A DNA stretch of 64,000 bases from IMG/VR virus record IMGVR_UViG_3300035670_000028, positions 1 through 64,000 of that record; one strand, written 5' to 3'. This DNA is from a virus. How positions within the stretch are numbered: the stretch's first letter is position 1; every line of letters begins with the position of its first letter. The translations under genes were made by a program, and so were the position numbers. Below are positions 43,223 through 52,258 of this stretch, piece after piece. The notes under the pieces were generated by a model. The model was not told the DNA's origin and ran no database searches. It worked only from the letters and a program-made list of their open reading frames with translations.

Positions 43223-44863
43223 GTGACAGCGTATAGAGTAGTAGAGTCTTCAGGATCTAACGGCACTATTCAGTTTGCCGCTGATGGAGATTTCAGCTCC
43301 AGTGGCAATTTTGTATTCGTCACAGGCTCTGAGCGTGTAGGCATTGGCACTCCTGCACCTCTCGCAAAACTGCACGTCTCAGGAGGCACCCTCTTCGGTG
43401 CCTCAGAGACAGACCTACACCAGTTCACAGGCAGCGCGCAGTTCTACTCAGGACTATCCGGATCCCTCACGAGACTGCCCGATGGCCGCTCCTACCTCGT
43501 CGCCGGCGCGAATGTAACGATCACGTCCGAGTCCAACGGACAGGTGACAATATCGTCGACGGGAGGCGGCGGTGGGAGCGGAGACAGCTACTGGACCTCG
43601 ACCCAGCCCGGCAAGATCTTCACAACGGGCTCAGCTGAGGCGCAGGGCGGTCTCACGGGCTCTCTGCAGGAGGTCTCTGCCGGCGTCCCATATCTTGTTG
43701 CCGGTGCGAATGTCTCAATAAGCACTGGGACAAACGGGCAGATAACGATATCTTCTACAGGCGGTACACCTCCGGGGTGCGGAGTGTACTGGGAGTCTGT
43801 TGTCTCTGGCACAGTGCAGACAACTGGGTCTGTTGCCGTCGGCACGCAGGGAGATCCCTCACAGCTTTGGATCAATGACATCAACATCACACCAATTGCA
43901 AGCGGTGTGATAGTTCCAGGATCCACGCTCACAGACACAGTCCTACTAAATCTCTCGGGGGCGCTGTCTGGCAATCAGTACGGCAGCTTCAACATCGATG
44001 TGATTGGCACCACAAAAGGCATCACGTCCATAAGCAGTCTAGCCACTGCGAAGTGGAACCTCTCGGTGTCCATGCTGCAGTCAAGCGGCTCATTCCAGGT
44101 GGTGGGCGTAACCGAGGTTGACGCGCAGCGGTTCAAGGGACCCACATCTATAGACGCACCGGCGCTCTGGGACGTTAACTTCAACGCCTCAGGGTCTCTC
44201 TATGTCAACACTGCGGGCACACCCACGGACACATCCTGGGGTGCGATCGTCACGAACCAGACGATCATCGATGTTGAGTCAGGCCTCCTCTTCAGCGGCA
44301 AGACTCTCGTGTCCGGATCACTATCGTCTGCGTGCAGCTGCTGCCACGATCCCTACTGGATCTCGAACAGCCCAGACGTCATATTCACAACAGGCTCCGT
44401 CGTCATCGGCGCAGGAAGCACGGGCGACCTAATCGTCAACGGAATCAATCTCACACCGATCAGCGGATCCGCTGTCGTCCCAGGTGGAACCTCGACAAGC
44501 TACAACATCCTCAGCCTCTCTGGCACAATGAGCAACAATCAGTTTGCCACATTCAACATCGATGTGATCGGCAGCACAAAGGGCGTCACAAACATCTCGA
44601 ACGTCTCCACCGCCAAGCGGCTTCTCACTGTCTCCATGGTGAAGTCCGGAGGGCAGTTCGCTGTCGTGGGCATCACAGAGCTCGATGCACAGAACTACAC
44701 CGGACCCACGTCTTCCGACAACGCGTCCCTCTGGGACATTAACGTCGACGTCTCAGGCACCCTTTACGTCAATACAAACACCACACCGACTGATACGGCA
44801 TGGGGTGTTATCGTCACGAAACAGTCAGTGATGGATGTAAACTCAGGTGTACTAATTGGGTAA
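43223..44863 (+). CDS. Tail fibre protein with repeated modules (fibre 1)
   Basis: 546 residues from GTG 43223. The N-terminus includes a VGIGTPAPLAKLHVSG stretch common in fibre stalks. Two copies of the GLSGSLTRLPDGxxYLVAGANV...ITISSTG module (~73-114 and ~137-178). Then a ~145-residue unit occurs twice in tandem (~217-360 and ~405-546), each with NINITPI, FNIDVIGTTKGITSIS, ALWDVNFNASGSLYVNT and TPTDTSWGAIVT landmarks. Ser/Thr/Gly-rich and beta-structured throughout. Probably a trimeric fibre or tip protein for receptor binding. A CSCCHDP Cys cluster separates the two repeats. Confidence 0.75.
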   Translation: MTAYRVVESSGSNGTIQFAADGDFSSSGNFVFVTGSERVGIGTPAPLAKLHVSGGTLFGASETDLHQFTGSAQFYSGLSGSLTRLPDGRSYLVAGANVTITSESNGQVTISSTGGGGGSGDSYWTSTQPGKIFTTGSAEAQGGLTGSLQEVSAGVPYLVAGANVSISTGTNGQITISSTGGTPPGCGVYWESVVSGTVQTTGSVAVGTQGDPSQLWINDINITPIASGVIVPGSTLTDTVLLNLSGALSGNQYGSFNIDVIGTTKGITSISSLATAKWNLSVSMLQSSGSFQVVGVTEVDAQRFKGPTSIDAPALWDVNFNASGSLYVNTAGTPTDTSWGAIVTNQTIIDVESGLLFSGKTLVSGSLSSACSCCHDPYWISNSPDVIFTTGSVVIGAGSTGDLIVNGINLTPISGSAVVPGGTSTSYNILSLSGTMSNNQFATFNIDVIGSTKGVTNISNVSTAKRLLTVSMVKSGGQFAVVGITELDAQNYTGPTSSDNASLWDINVDVSGTLYVNTNTTPTDTAWGVIVTKQSVMDVNSGVLIG

Positions 44864-44914
44864 AAAATGTTTGTGATCGAGGTGACCTAAAGCTTATTTC
44901 ATTCTTCCATCGTG

Positions 44915-44921
44915 ATATTTA
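44915..44921 (+). promoter_or_regulatory. ATATTTA promoter-like element
   Basis: GATATTTAG lies 51 nt before ATG 44973 in the 109-nt AT-rich gap 44864-44972. Confidence 0.4.
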
Positions 44922-44972
44922 GTGTTGGACTCGAACGAAGACTTGTAGACGCTTTAACGGGAGAACACTAAG

Positions 44973-46298
44973 ATGGCGATTTTGAAGAGATATACGCAGC
45001 TGAACAGGTCAGGATCTAATCACAGCATCCTTGACGCTGAGACCGGTTATATCACCGGATCTTTCGAGGTAGACGGAATTACGCGCCTCGACGGCGCAGT
45101 AACAGCCTCTGTAGGACTCGAGCTCACAGGCTCGTCGACGTTCGCAGCGGGCAGCACATTCACCTTCAACGGCAACGGCGTGTTCACGTCCGGCCTCTCT
45201 GGATCACTTCAGAGGACATCGAACGGCGATGCTTATTTGGTCGCCGGCCCGAATGTAACAATTACAACGAATTCGCTGGGTCAGGTCGAGATAAGCGGCT
45301 CTGATCCGAACACACTAATTCCAACATTCTGGTTCTCGACTCAGAACCTCGCAGTGTACACCACAGGATCTGTGCTCCTCCGCGGTCCTGCAGGCACAGC
45401 AGACTCCCCTGCTGACCTAGGCACTGACCTCTTCTTCTTCTCATCCGGATCGATAGGAAGCAAAGACACTGCAGTCACTGGAACAGCTGCATTCGGTGGT
45501 GATCTCGTCGTCTCCGGCGGCCTATACGTTGAGACAGGGCTTCAGGTGACAGGTGCAGCTTCCTTTGCGGGAAGCGTTACACTCGGTGACTCTGCTGCTG
45601 ACCTGATCGCAGTGTCTGGTTCGATGGACTTCCTCAATCCAGCCACATTCCAGGCCGGCCTCTCCGGCTCTCTCACACACCTCGAGGACGGCACCTCCTA
45701 CCTGATCGCAGGACCAGGCATCACTATCGTGACTGGAACGAACGGTGCGGTCACAATCTCCTCCACGGGCGAGATTGAGACACCCCCTGAGCTATACTAC
45801 GACGGTGTCGACACGGCGGCCACAAGCGGCTCGCTGGCAGTCACAGGATCGATCACACTGGCAACAGCAGGCACAGGACGCGGTCTCCTGGTGTTCGGTG
45901 GTCTAGACATCGGACCAATCACAGGCTCGATGCAGACCATTGGCGCAGGACCTGGAATAATGAGCGGAAGCCTCCTCTCAGCGTCACTAGGTGTCTGGGA
46001 TGGAACTAACGCAGCAGCACTCCGCCACGAGTTCCACGTCGTTGGAATTAGCACAGACGCCTCGGCGATGTTCGCAGGCTCCTACCTGGTCTCATCTTTC
46101 GTGAACGCAGCTGGAGCTCAGACCGCGACAGGCGCAACTGAAACCTCACGCGAGGTGACAGGCGTGGCCAGTGCATGGGACGTCAACATCAACTCCAACG
46201 TGGACATCACAGTGACAGGCTCCGCAGGCCTCACGGTGAACTGGTACGCCCAGCGCACGAAGGAGATGTCGATCAGCGCTGACGGTAACAGGACCTGA
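44973..46298 (+). CDS. Tail fibre protein with repeated modules (fibre 2)
   Basis: 441 residues. It carries two copies of the shared module, GLSGSLQRTSNGDAYLVAGP (~74) and GLSGSLTHLEDGTSYLIAGP (~229), separated by beta-rich repeats (GGDLVVSGGLYVETGLQVTG). The C-terminal ~120 residues (HEFHVVGISTDASAMFAG, ASAWDVNINSNVDITVTG) resemble the tandem unit of fibre 1. SD GGGAG before ATG. A terminator hairpin follows. Likely part of the same fibre or tip complex. Confidence 0.7.
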   Translation: MAILKRYTQLNRSGSNHSILDAETGYITGSFEVDGITRLDGAVTASVGLELTGSSTFAAGSTFTFNGNGVFTSGLSGSLQRTSNGDAYLVAGPNVTITTNSLGQVEISGSDPNTLIPTFWFSTQNLAVYTTGSVLLRGPAGTADSPADLGTDLFFFSSGSIGSKDTAVTGTAAFGGDLVVSGGLYVETGLQVTGAASFAGSVTLGDSAADLIAVSGSMDFLNPATFQAGLSGSLTHLEDGTSYLIAGPGITIVTGTNGAVTISSTGEIETPPELYYDGVDTAATSGSLAVTGSITLATAGTGRGLLVFGGLDIGPITGSMQTIGAGPGIMSGSLLSASLGVWDGTNAAALRHEFHVVGISTDASAMFAGSYLVSSFVNAAGAQTATGATETSREVTGVASAWDVNINSNVDITVTGSAGLTVNWYAQRTKEMSISADGNRT

Positions 46299-46321
46299 TA
46301 GCTAATTCCTTAGCTTGAGTG

Positions 46322-46356
46322 AGGCGCCGGTCGAGAGGCCGGCGCTTTACTTTTTA
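46322..46356 (+). terminator. Rho-independent terminator after fibre 2
   Basis: GCGCCGG (46324-46330) and CCGGCGC (46339-46345) form a 7-bp GC stem (extendable) with an 8-nt loop, followed by TTTACTTTTT. Confidence 0.8.
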
Positions 46357-46375
46357 CCTGTCCCGACACAGCGTG

Positions 46376-46382
46376 ATAATTA
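46376..46382 (+). promoter_or_regulatory. ATAATTA promoter-like element
   Basis: GATAATTAC lies 17 nt before ATG 46400, directly after the terminator; an SD (TAGGAG) follows it. It fits restart of transcription for the third fibre gene. Confidence 0.4.
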
Positions 46383-46399
46383 CACGTGTAGGAGTGTGA

Positions 46400-47293
46400 A
46401 TGGCATTGAATGAGAAGAAGCCCCTTTTCGTGAGGATTGCGGGCGAGCGGCAGCCAAACCTGTTGCCTGTCACTGCATCGGCAGTAGGGTTCGATTTCAA
46501 TCGCGATCGCTTCGTGTTCTATCACACGGCATCAGACGATTGGGCCGACATCTCACCTGATGGAGTCGACTTCGTTGGTAGCATATACGCAGACAATTTC
46601 TTCTCCGCAGGAGTTGTGACCGCATCGCTGGGTCTCTCAGGCTCGCTCACACAGCTGGCTGACGGCACCTCATACCTGATCGCAGGAACGAACATAACGA
46701 TCACCTCTGAGTCCAACGGCGCTGTCACAATTTCATCAACAGGAGGTGGGAGTGGCACTCCAGGAGGCCTAAACACCTACGTCCAGTTTAATGATGGTGG
46801 CACATTCGGCGGTGATGCAGGACTAACTTACGATAAGAATGCTGACACTCTGCGAGGAACAGTAATAACTGCCTCTCTAGGATTTAGCGGCTCTCTCACC
46901 CGCTTGTCCGATGGCACATCATACCTGATCGCTGGAAACAACATCAACATCACATCACAGTCGAACGGTCCTGTCACGGTGACCGGCATACACGACTCTC
47001 TGAGGGATCTAATCCACTTCATCGATCAGGGTCCTGCGTGTGGATTTGGCGTAGGAGCCTACAAGGAACAAGGTCCCGCAGGCGCATTCCCCACGCAGTC
47101 TGTGTGGTATACTGATATCACGAAGGTGAATAAGATTGTTGAGCTAATCATGACGTGGTCAGGAGCCGTGCCATCATCCCAGACATGGAGATCATACGCA
47201 GCAGACGGTGTCACCGTGAACTGCACTGTGACTGACTCCTACACTTACGCCAACAGCATATTCGAGACATCTAGGAACAGAACTATTACATGA
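46400..47293 (+). CDS. Tail fibre protein with repeated modules (fibre 3)
   Basis: 297 residues. A short N-terminal domain (KKPLFVRIAGERQPNLLPV) and two module copies: GLSGSLTQLADGTSYLIAGT (~79-98) and GFSGSLTRLSDGTSYLIAGN (~157-176). A STPGGLNTYVQFNDGG-type linker typical of phage fibres joins them. The C-terminal ~95 residues (CGFGVGAYKEQGPAG, VWYTDITKVNKIVELIMTW) form a distinct small domain that could contact the receptor. It overlaps the next gene by 4 nt. Confidence 0.7.
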   Translation: MALNEKKPLFVRIAGERQPNLLPVTASAVGFDFNRDRFVFYHTASDDWADISPDGVDFVGSIYADNFFSAGVVTASLGLSGSLTQLADGTSYLIAGTNITITSESNGAVTISSTGGGSGTPGGLNTYVQFNDGGTFGGDAGLTYDKNADTLRGTVITASLGFSGSLTRLSDGTSYLIAGNNINITSQSNGPVTVTGIHDSLRDLIHFIDQGPACGFGVGAYKEQGPAGAFPTQSVWYTDITKVNKIVELIMTWSGAVPSSQTWRSYAADGVTVNCTVTDSYTYANSIFETSRNRTIT

Positions 47294-47712
47294 GCATTCA
47301 GCTAGTAAAGAATGTGAACTTTGGCCGCTCGAAGAGGGGCCTGGCCACCGTGGGGTACACGCTGATCAACTCTGCCGGCGGTGTGGCGCAGGTCCGGACC
47401 ACTGCGGGTGTGTACGAGGTGGGAACCCTAACAGGCATCTACGCTGCGCTGATCACATTCGCGACGGGATTCAAGGGAAGCATCCTCTGGGATACAGGTG
47501 AGGTTGTTCCTGTGCACGCCACAGAGGACTACAGCCCGATCGATGAGCAGACGCAGTTCAACTACGACATCTCAGGCGGCCGATGGAAGATCGTGGGCAA
47601 CCAGATGATCTTCTACCAGGAAGACAACGTTACCGAGATCAGACGCTTCAACCTGTTCGACGACCTGGGCAGCCCATCGATGGACTCCGTCTTTGAGCGT
47701 GTCAAGGTCTGA
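47290..47712 (+). CDS. Fibre-cluster small protein
   Basis: 140 residues, overlapping fibre 3 (ATGA) and joined to the next gene by a one-base overlap. Beta-rich: GLATVGYTLINSAGGVAQVRT, ISGGRWKIVGNQMIFYQED. No family recognised. Coupling suggests an adaptor or chaperone for the fibres. Confidence 0.6.
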   Translation: MSIQLVKNVNFGRSKRGLATVGYTLINSAGGVAQVRTTAGVYEVGTLTGIYAALITFATGFKGSILWDTGEVVPVHATEDYSPIDEQTQFNYDISGGRWKIVGNQMIFYQEDNVTEIRRFNLFDDLGSPSMDSVFERVKV

Positions 47713-48089
47713 TGCCGCCCGTCAATAAGCTCGTCACCCGTGGAATGGGACCCTCACGGGGTGTGCCAGGCCGCGCAGGAATGGTGACGCAGGGATACGG
47801 TGGAATATTCAGGGCAGTTGTTGAAGCGGTCTCTGCGGTCATCCAGGGTGGCTCCAAGGCCTTGCGGCGCCTGCCCGAGATCCTCTGGACAGTCTACGCG
47901 CGGCTTGCTGCTGTCAACGATCGGGAGCTGCTCGAGGATGTGTCAGGCGTCGACAAGAAGGTGGTCGATCCGAACCTCGAAGAGCCTGAGATTAAGGCAG
48001 ATCTTGGATCCGCAAAGATAAGTAAACGTGATACAGGCATAGTTATTAGGGCCGAGAGAGTGCGCTCGGGCAAGAAGGAAGGCGACTAA
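47712..48089 (+). CDS. Fibre-cluster small protein
   Basis: 125 residues. Basic Gly/Pro-rich N-terminus (RGMGPSRGVPGRAGMVTQGYGG), a helix (AVVEAVSAVIQGGSKALRRLPEILW), and an acidic then basic tail. It overlaps the previous stop by one base. No family recognised. Confidence 0.55.
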   Translation: MPPVNKLVTRGMGPSRGVPGRAGMVTQGYGGIFRAVVEAVSAVIQGGSKALRRLPEILWTVYARLAAVNDRELLEDVSGVDKKVVDPNLEEPEIKADLGSAKISKRDTGIVIRAERVRSGKKEGD

Positions 48090-48090
48090 A

Positions 48091-48639
48091 GTGAGCGATT
48101 TCGACATTTTTCTAGACACAGACAATGAGCTGGCCTTCACAGTCGCGATCGAAGGCGCCAATGAGGCAGCAGTGAGAAGCCAGTTTATCCTTGAGGGGCC
48201 ACGTGGAATCAGCCTGTGCTTCGAGGGCCGGGCATCTGGCGCTGAGATCACAGTTGGAGTTCCGACGCTCAAGGGAATCATACGAGAGGGCCTGTACAAC
48301 ACGCGGCTAGAAGTGATCGTTGACGACCGCGTCTTTACACCGCTCCAGATGCAGGCAAACGTGAAGCCGGCGATCAAGGTCGAGGCTGTTGTTAGGACTG
48401 CAGCAAAGGTGGGAGGACCGGTCGTCACAGCTGCTGTTGTCAATAGGACGAAGCCGCTTGTTGAGACCGCCGTCGAGAAGCCAGCAGCTCCTCCGCCGGC
48501 TCCAATACCAAGAGCAGCCACTGTGCCAGTGACGCAGGTAAAGCCGCCTGTCGCACCTGTTCGACCAGTTGCGAAAGACCCTCCGATGAGACCCACATCT
48601 GAACTTGACAGCTTATTGGATAGTTTAGAGAGTGAATGA
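48091..48639 (+). CDS. Beta-domain protein with Pro/Ala/Val-rich tail
   Basis: 182 residues from GTG 48091, one base after the previous stop. N-terminal ~95 residues: a beta fold (FDIFLDTDNELAFTVAIEG, GLYNTRLEVIVDDRVFTPL). The C-terminal half is a Pro/Ala/Val-rich linker ending in a short acidic amphipathic segment (SELDSLLDSLESE). That layout resembles head scaffold/core assembly proteins, but the neighbourhood is fibre genes; unassigned. Confidence 0.55.
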   Translation: MSDFDIFLDTDNELAFTVAIEGANEAAVRSQFILEGPRGISLCFEGRASGAEITVGVPTLKGIIREGLYNTRLEVIVDDRVFTPLQMQANVKPAIKVEAVVRTAAKVGGPVVTAAVVNRTKPLVETAVEKPAAPPPAPIPRAATVPVTQVKPPVAPVRPVAKDPPMRPTSELDSLLDSLESE

Positions 48640-48685
48640 CACTTTACTCGGCTAGGATCCTGCCTATATTAAGACACGAGAATAA

Positions 48686-51235
48686 ATGATCAAGTCGCCC
48701 GCATCGATACTGTTCGACATCAACGGCATTGCGACAGCAGTGTCCGCCTCGGACCAGCCAACGTCAGGCGCCCTGGGGCATGTGATGGCAGGCTTCGACG
48801 AGACGAAGTCGGTCAGGTACGCCTCATTCATCGGTGATGCCCTCAAGGTCGATGGCCTCGTGAATATCGCCTCGAGCGATTCGTTCTCGAGCGCAATCGT
48901 GGGCAGCAGGTACAACCAGCTGGAGATCGCCTACGATTCCACCGATCCTGACAGCATCGATAAGATAACTGTCACGAAATCGAACGGCGGCGATGCCATC
49001 AACTCAGGTGGCCAGGCTGTTTTCAGTACCTCAGTGGCCACGAACGGCGGGATCAAGGCAGTAACTGATGCCACCGTATCCTACCGCCCGCACGCTGAGG
49101 TGTACGCTGCCTTCACCTGCATATTCACGGCAGGGGTTGCTGATAGCTACCAGCGGATCGGCATCTACGATAGCAACAACGGATTCTTCATCGGATACGA
49201 GGGCACCTCGTTCGGAGTAACGATCCGCAAGGCAGGCTCCGATACAACCACCGCCCGCGCCTCCTTCAACCTGGATACTCTCACCGGCGCCTCGGACTCG
49301 AAGTACACCCGCGCTGGAGTTCCTGAAACCCTGGATCCCACGAAGGATAACCTCTACCGGATCAGGTACGGGTGGCTGGGCGCAGCACCGATCGTATTCG
49401 AGGTGCTATCACCGGATGGCGGCTGGGTGCCATTCCACATCATCAGGCACCCGAACACCAACGCTGCAACCACGATCAACGATCCTGACCTCCCGATCAC
49501 CCTGGATGCGCAGAAAACTGCAGGCGCCACCAACATCACAATGTCGACCGCCTGCTGGGCTGCTGGCACCACGAGCGATCTTGACCGAGTAACTGCCACG
49601 ATATCTGATGATACTCTGGCGAAGCTGACCAGATCTGTTATAGCCGGCCAAACAACCGGCGGCGGTGGCGGATACGTGAACGTGAAGGTTACGCCGAGCG
49701 GTGCCCTCACGGTAGAGATCGATGATGGCGGCGGCAGCATCACCGTGGATGGCGTGATCACTGGATCAGGTGATGTTGGCATCCTCAGGCAGGCGGCCAC
49801 CCGCGATCTCTTCATCACCGGCTCAGTGGGTATCACGGAGGCACACGGGGTATTCAGCGGCACCCTCCCATCCACCGGAATGCCGGCAGGGTTCTCCGAT
49901 GGCACCCTCATGCAGGCTGCACGGGTGTACGATCTGAACACCTCCACGGGATCGGCGAACGAGGAGCACGTGCTCGGTGTGAGCCTGCGCTCGAGCAGCG
50001 TTTCAGGATCCCAGGAGCTGGGCACGATCTCGAACCCGCTCATCACCTCACCCGGCCCATACGGGAAAACGGTTTTCGGTGAGGAGAGGGTTGCCCTCCC
50101 ATTCGCCCTCGCTGATCTTATCAACAAGTACGAGATCACTCCCACCGAGTACTCCACGCTAACGAGCTCGGTTGGCACTCCCACGATCCTGCACGTTCCG
50201 GATGAATCTGCCATCCGGCTAACTGTGGATGGCACATCCGGGAGCTTCGGCAGGCTCCGCACGAACACCTTCTACCGGTACCAATCCGGCAAGGGGCAGA
50301 ACATCAAGATGACCCTGTACCACGGTGATACAGGCGAATCTGATCAGGTGAGGCGGTGGGGCTACTTCGATGAGGGTGATGGCCTCTTCTTCCAGCTATC
50401 GGGCTCGAACCTGGGCGTAGTGGAGAGGAAATCCACCACTGGATCCCCCACCGAGCTGTTCTACTCCCAATCTGCCTGGAACGTGGATCCCCTAGATGGC
50501 ACCGGCCCGAGCGGGATCACCCTCGATATCACGAAGAGCCAGATATACGAGATCAGGTTCCAGTGGCTGGGCGTAGGATTCGTTGATTATTACATCAACG
50601 GATATCGGATCCACAATATCCAGCACGCGAACCTCGTTTCCGGCCCCTACATGAAAACAGGCCAGCTTCCACTATCCTGGGAGGTGGAGAACAACCTCTC
50701 ATCATCAGCAGGGAGCATGACAACAGTGTGCTCATCCGTTCTTTCTGAGAACGGAGAGCCACCCCCAGAGTTCAGCTTCGCCGCCTTCAACTCCACCCCT
50801 GTGAGCGTAACCACAACCGAGGTTCCGGTCCTGAGCATCCGCCCGAAGGCAACCTACAATGGGATAACGAACAGGATCATCACCCTCCCGAAGAAATCCG
50901 TGGTTTCCACTGAGGGCTCGCGCATATCCTACCGGATCCTGTACAATGCAACCCTCACCGGCGCCTCATGGGCATCCGTGGCATCCACATCCGGAACCGA
51001 GTTCGATGTATCTGCCTCTGCATTCACGGGCGGCGAAACACTGTTCTACGGGTTCCTTCCCAACAGCAATGATGCCGAGGGCGCTGAGCTGGAGAAGTAC
51101 TTCAGCATCCTGGCCAGGAAGCTGCGCCAGAACGCATTCGCCACAGGTGTTGATACCCTCACGATCGTGGCGAGGAACGAGGCTGCAGGTTCAACCTCAG
51201 TGCGCGCAGCACTGGTATTCACAGAGGTGCGGTGA
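48686..51235 (+). CDS. Large tail-tip / receptor-binding-type protein
   Basis: 849 residues. Two related ~130-residue beta domains: one at ~165-305 (YDSNNGFFIGYEGTSFGV, NLYRIRYGWLGAAPIVFEV, WVPFHIIRHPN) and one at ~550-690 (FDEGDGLFFQLSGSNLGV, QIYEIRFQWLGVGFVDYYI, YRIHNIQHAN). Both read as jelly-roll or lectin-like sheets. The C-terminus is a third beta region. There is no SD at the usual place and TATATT lies 18 nt before ATG. From about 48,972 onward GAC and GTC are almost absent, unlike the first ~280 bases of the gene, so the composition break falls inside the gene. Receptor binding is inferred from layout and position. Confidence 0.65.
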   Translation: MIKSPASILFDINGIATAVSASDQPTSGALGHVMAGFDETKSVRYASFIGDALKVDGLVNIASSDSFSSAIVGSRYNQLEIAYDSTDPDSIDKITVTKSNGGDAINSGGQAVFSTSVATNGGIKAVTDATVSYRPHAEVYAAFTCIFTAGVADSYQRIGIYDSNNGFFIGYEGTSFGVTIRKAGSDTTTARASFNLDTLTGASDSKYTRAGVPETLDPTKDNLYRIRYGWLGAAPIVFEVLSPDGGWVPFHIIRHPNTNAATTINDPDLPITLDAQKTAGATNITMSTACWAAGTTSDLDRVTATISDDTLAKLTRSVIAGQTTGGGGGYVNVKVTPSGALTVEIDDGGGSITVDGVITGSGDVGILRQAATRDLFITGSVGITEAHGVFSGTLPSTGMPAGFSDGTLMQAARVYDLNTSTGSANEEHVLGVSLRSSSVSGSQELGTISNPLITSPGPYGKTVFGEERVALPFALADLINKYEITPTEYSTLTSSVGTPTILHVPDESAIRLTVDGTSGSFGRLRTNTFYRYQSGKGQNIKMTLYHGDTGESDQVRRWGYFDEGDGLFFQLSGSNLGVVERKSTTGSPTELFYSQSAWNVDPLDGTGPSGITLDITKSQIYEIRFQWLGVGFVDYYINGYRIHNIQHANLVSGPYMKTGQLPLSWEVENNLSSSAGSMTTVCSSVLSENGEPPPEFSFAAFNSTPVSVTTTEVPVLSIRPKATYNGITNRIITLPKKSVVSTEGSRISYRILYNATLTGASWASVASTSGTEFDVSASAFTGGETLFYGFLPNSNDAEGAELEKYFSILARKLRQNAFATGVDTLTIVARNEAAGSTSVRAALVFTEVR

Positions 51236-51648
51236 TGGCCACATTCGATACAGATAGGATAACCACAACCCGCCTCGATTCCTGGGCCGAGATCAGGAAG
51301 TACCTCGATGGCACGATCGCCTCACTCGCCTTCCAGTTCGATGATCGCGGGGATTTCTACACGATCATCACCGAGCCGTACGCAGGGATCACCCTGCAGT
51401 ACTCGATCAAGAAGGATGATGGGCCCGAGCAGAGCGATTTCGAGAACAACTACAAGGATCTGGCACCCCGCCGAACTGGAACCTTCGATGGGAACAGTAA
51501 TGCAACTCTGGTTACCAGCAATGGGCAGAGCGTGCAGATCGTTAACTCGCTCCGCCTCGAGCAGCTCCTATCCCAGGTGCTGCAGGAGCTGAAGAGGATG
51601 AATTCTCAGCTGCAGATAATTACAGATGAGGAAAACGATCTACTATAG
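51235..51648 (+). CDS. Tail-tip cluster small protein
   Basis: 137 residues, ATG coupled to the previous stop (TGATG). Polar start, a beta core (SLAFQFDDRGDFYTIITEP, GITLQYSIKKDD) and a C-terminal coiled coil (LRLEQLLSQVLQELKRMNSQLQI). Shape suggests an oligomeric connector in the tip complex. Entirely within the GAC/GTC-depleted block. Confidence 0.6.
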   Translation: MATFDTDRITTTRLDSWAEIRKYLDGTIASLAFQFDDRGDFYTIITEPYAGITLQYSIKKDDGPEQSDFENNYKDLAPRRTGTFDGNSNATLVTSNGQSVQIVNSLRLEQLLSQVLQELKRMNSQLQIITDEENDLL

Positions 51649-51666
51649 AGCACTGGAGATGAACCG

Positions 51667-52242
51667 ATGAACTACATTCAGGATGGAACCGGCAAGGGCT
51701 ATCTCGCCGAGGTAACAGAGCACAATCAGCTTTCGATCGCAGGAATCGCAGATACGAGCTATGATGCTGCCTCCCAAACGGGGGAGAGCTTCAACGTGAA
51801 CACGGAGTTCGTTTCGATCACAGTTGGCACAGAAACCCCCCTGTTCTACTTCAAGAACAATGAATCGAATCCAGCAGTGATCGTGGGTTGGTTCATCGGA
51901 ATTGGGCTAGCCGGCGGCGCTGCCACCGAGAACGCGATCCTTCGAACGTATGCGAATCCCACTTCAGTTTCCGGTGGAGTTAGCCTAACAACCGTGAACA
52001 GAACGATCGGATCAGGCAGAACCTTCTCCTTCGATGCGAAGAAGCAGGATAGCGGAACTCCACTCACCGGCACACTGCCATCAACTCCGGTCCTGTACCA
52101 AACGCAAACGGCATCATCCCGCGTGTTCGGAAACGTGTACCTCACCGTTCCAAAGGGCAACTCGCTGATCGTTACGTGCCAGCTGAACGGTGCACAAACA
52201 GCGAACATTTACACAGGCTTCACCGGCTTCGTGGCAGGATGA
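51667..52242 (+). CDS. Tail-tip paralogue A
   Basis: 191 residues. N-terminus IQDGTGKGYLAEVTEHNQLSI matches paralogues at 52259 and 52861 ('I-x-D-G-x-G-x-G ... V-x-x-x-N-x-L'). A beta-sandwich follows (FVSITVGTETPLFYFKNNE, VFGNVYLTVPKGNSLIVT) ending in a small hydrophobic cap. SD GGAG before ATG. Within the GAC/GTC-depleted block. Likely one of three related decoration or tip proteins. Confidence 0.6.
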   Translation: MNYIQDGTGKGYLAEVTEHNQLSIAGIADTSYDAASQTGESFNVNTEFVSITVGTETPLFYFKNNESNPAVIVGWFIGIGLAGGAATENAILRTYANPTSVSGGVSLTTVNRTIGSGRTFSFDAKKQDSGTPLTGTLPSTPVLYQTQTASSRVFGNVYLTVPKGNSLIVTCQLNGAQTANIYTGFTGFVAG

Positions 52243-52258
52243 GGAGAAGGAGCACACC

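Noticed and set aside
49354-50268. A 304-codon antisense frame inside the large tip gene.
   Set aside because: Ser/Pro/Val-rich product with no start context; it probably stays open because of the unusual composition of the block.
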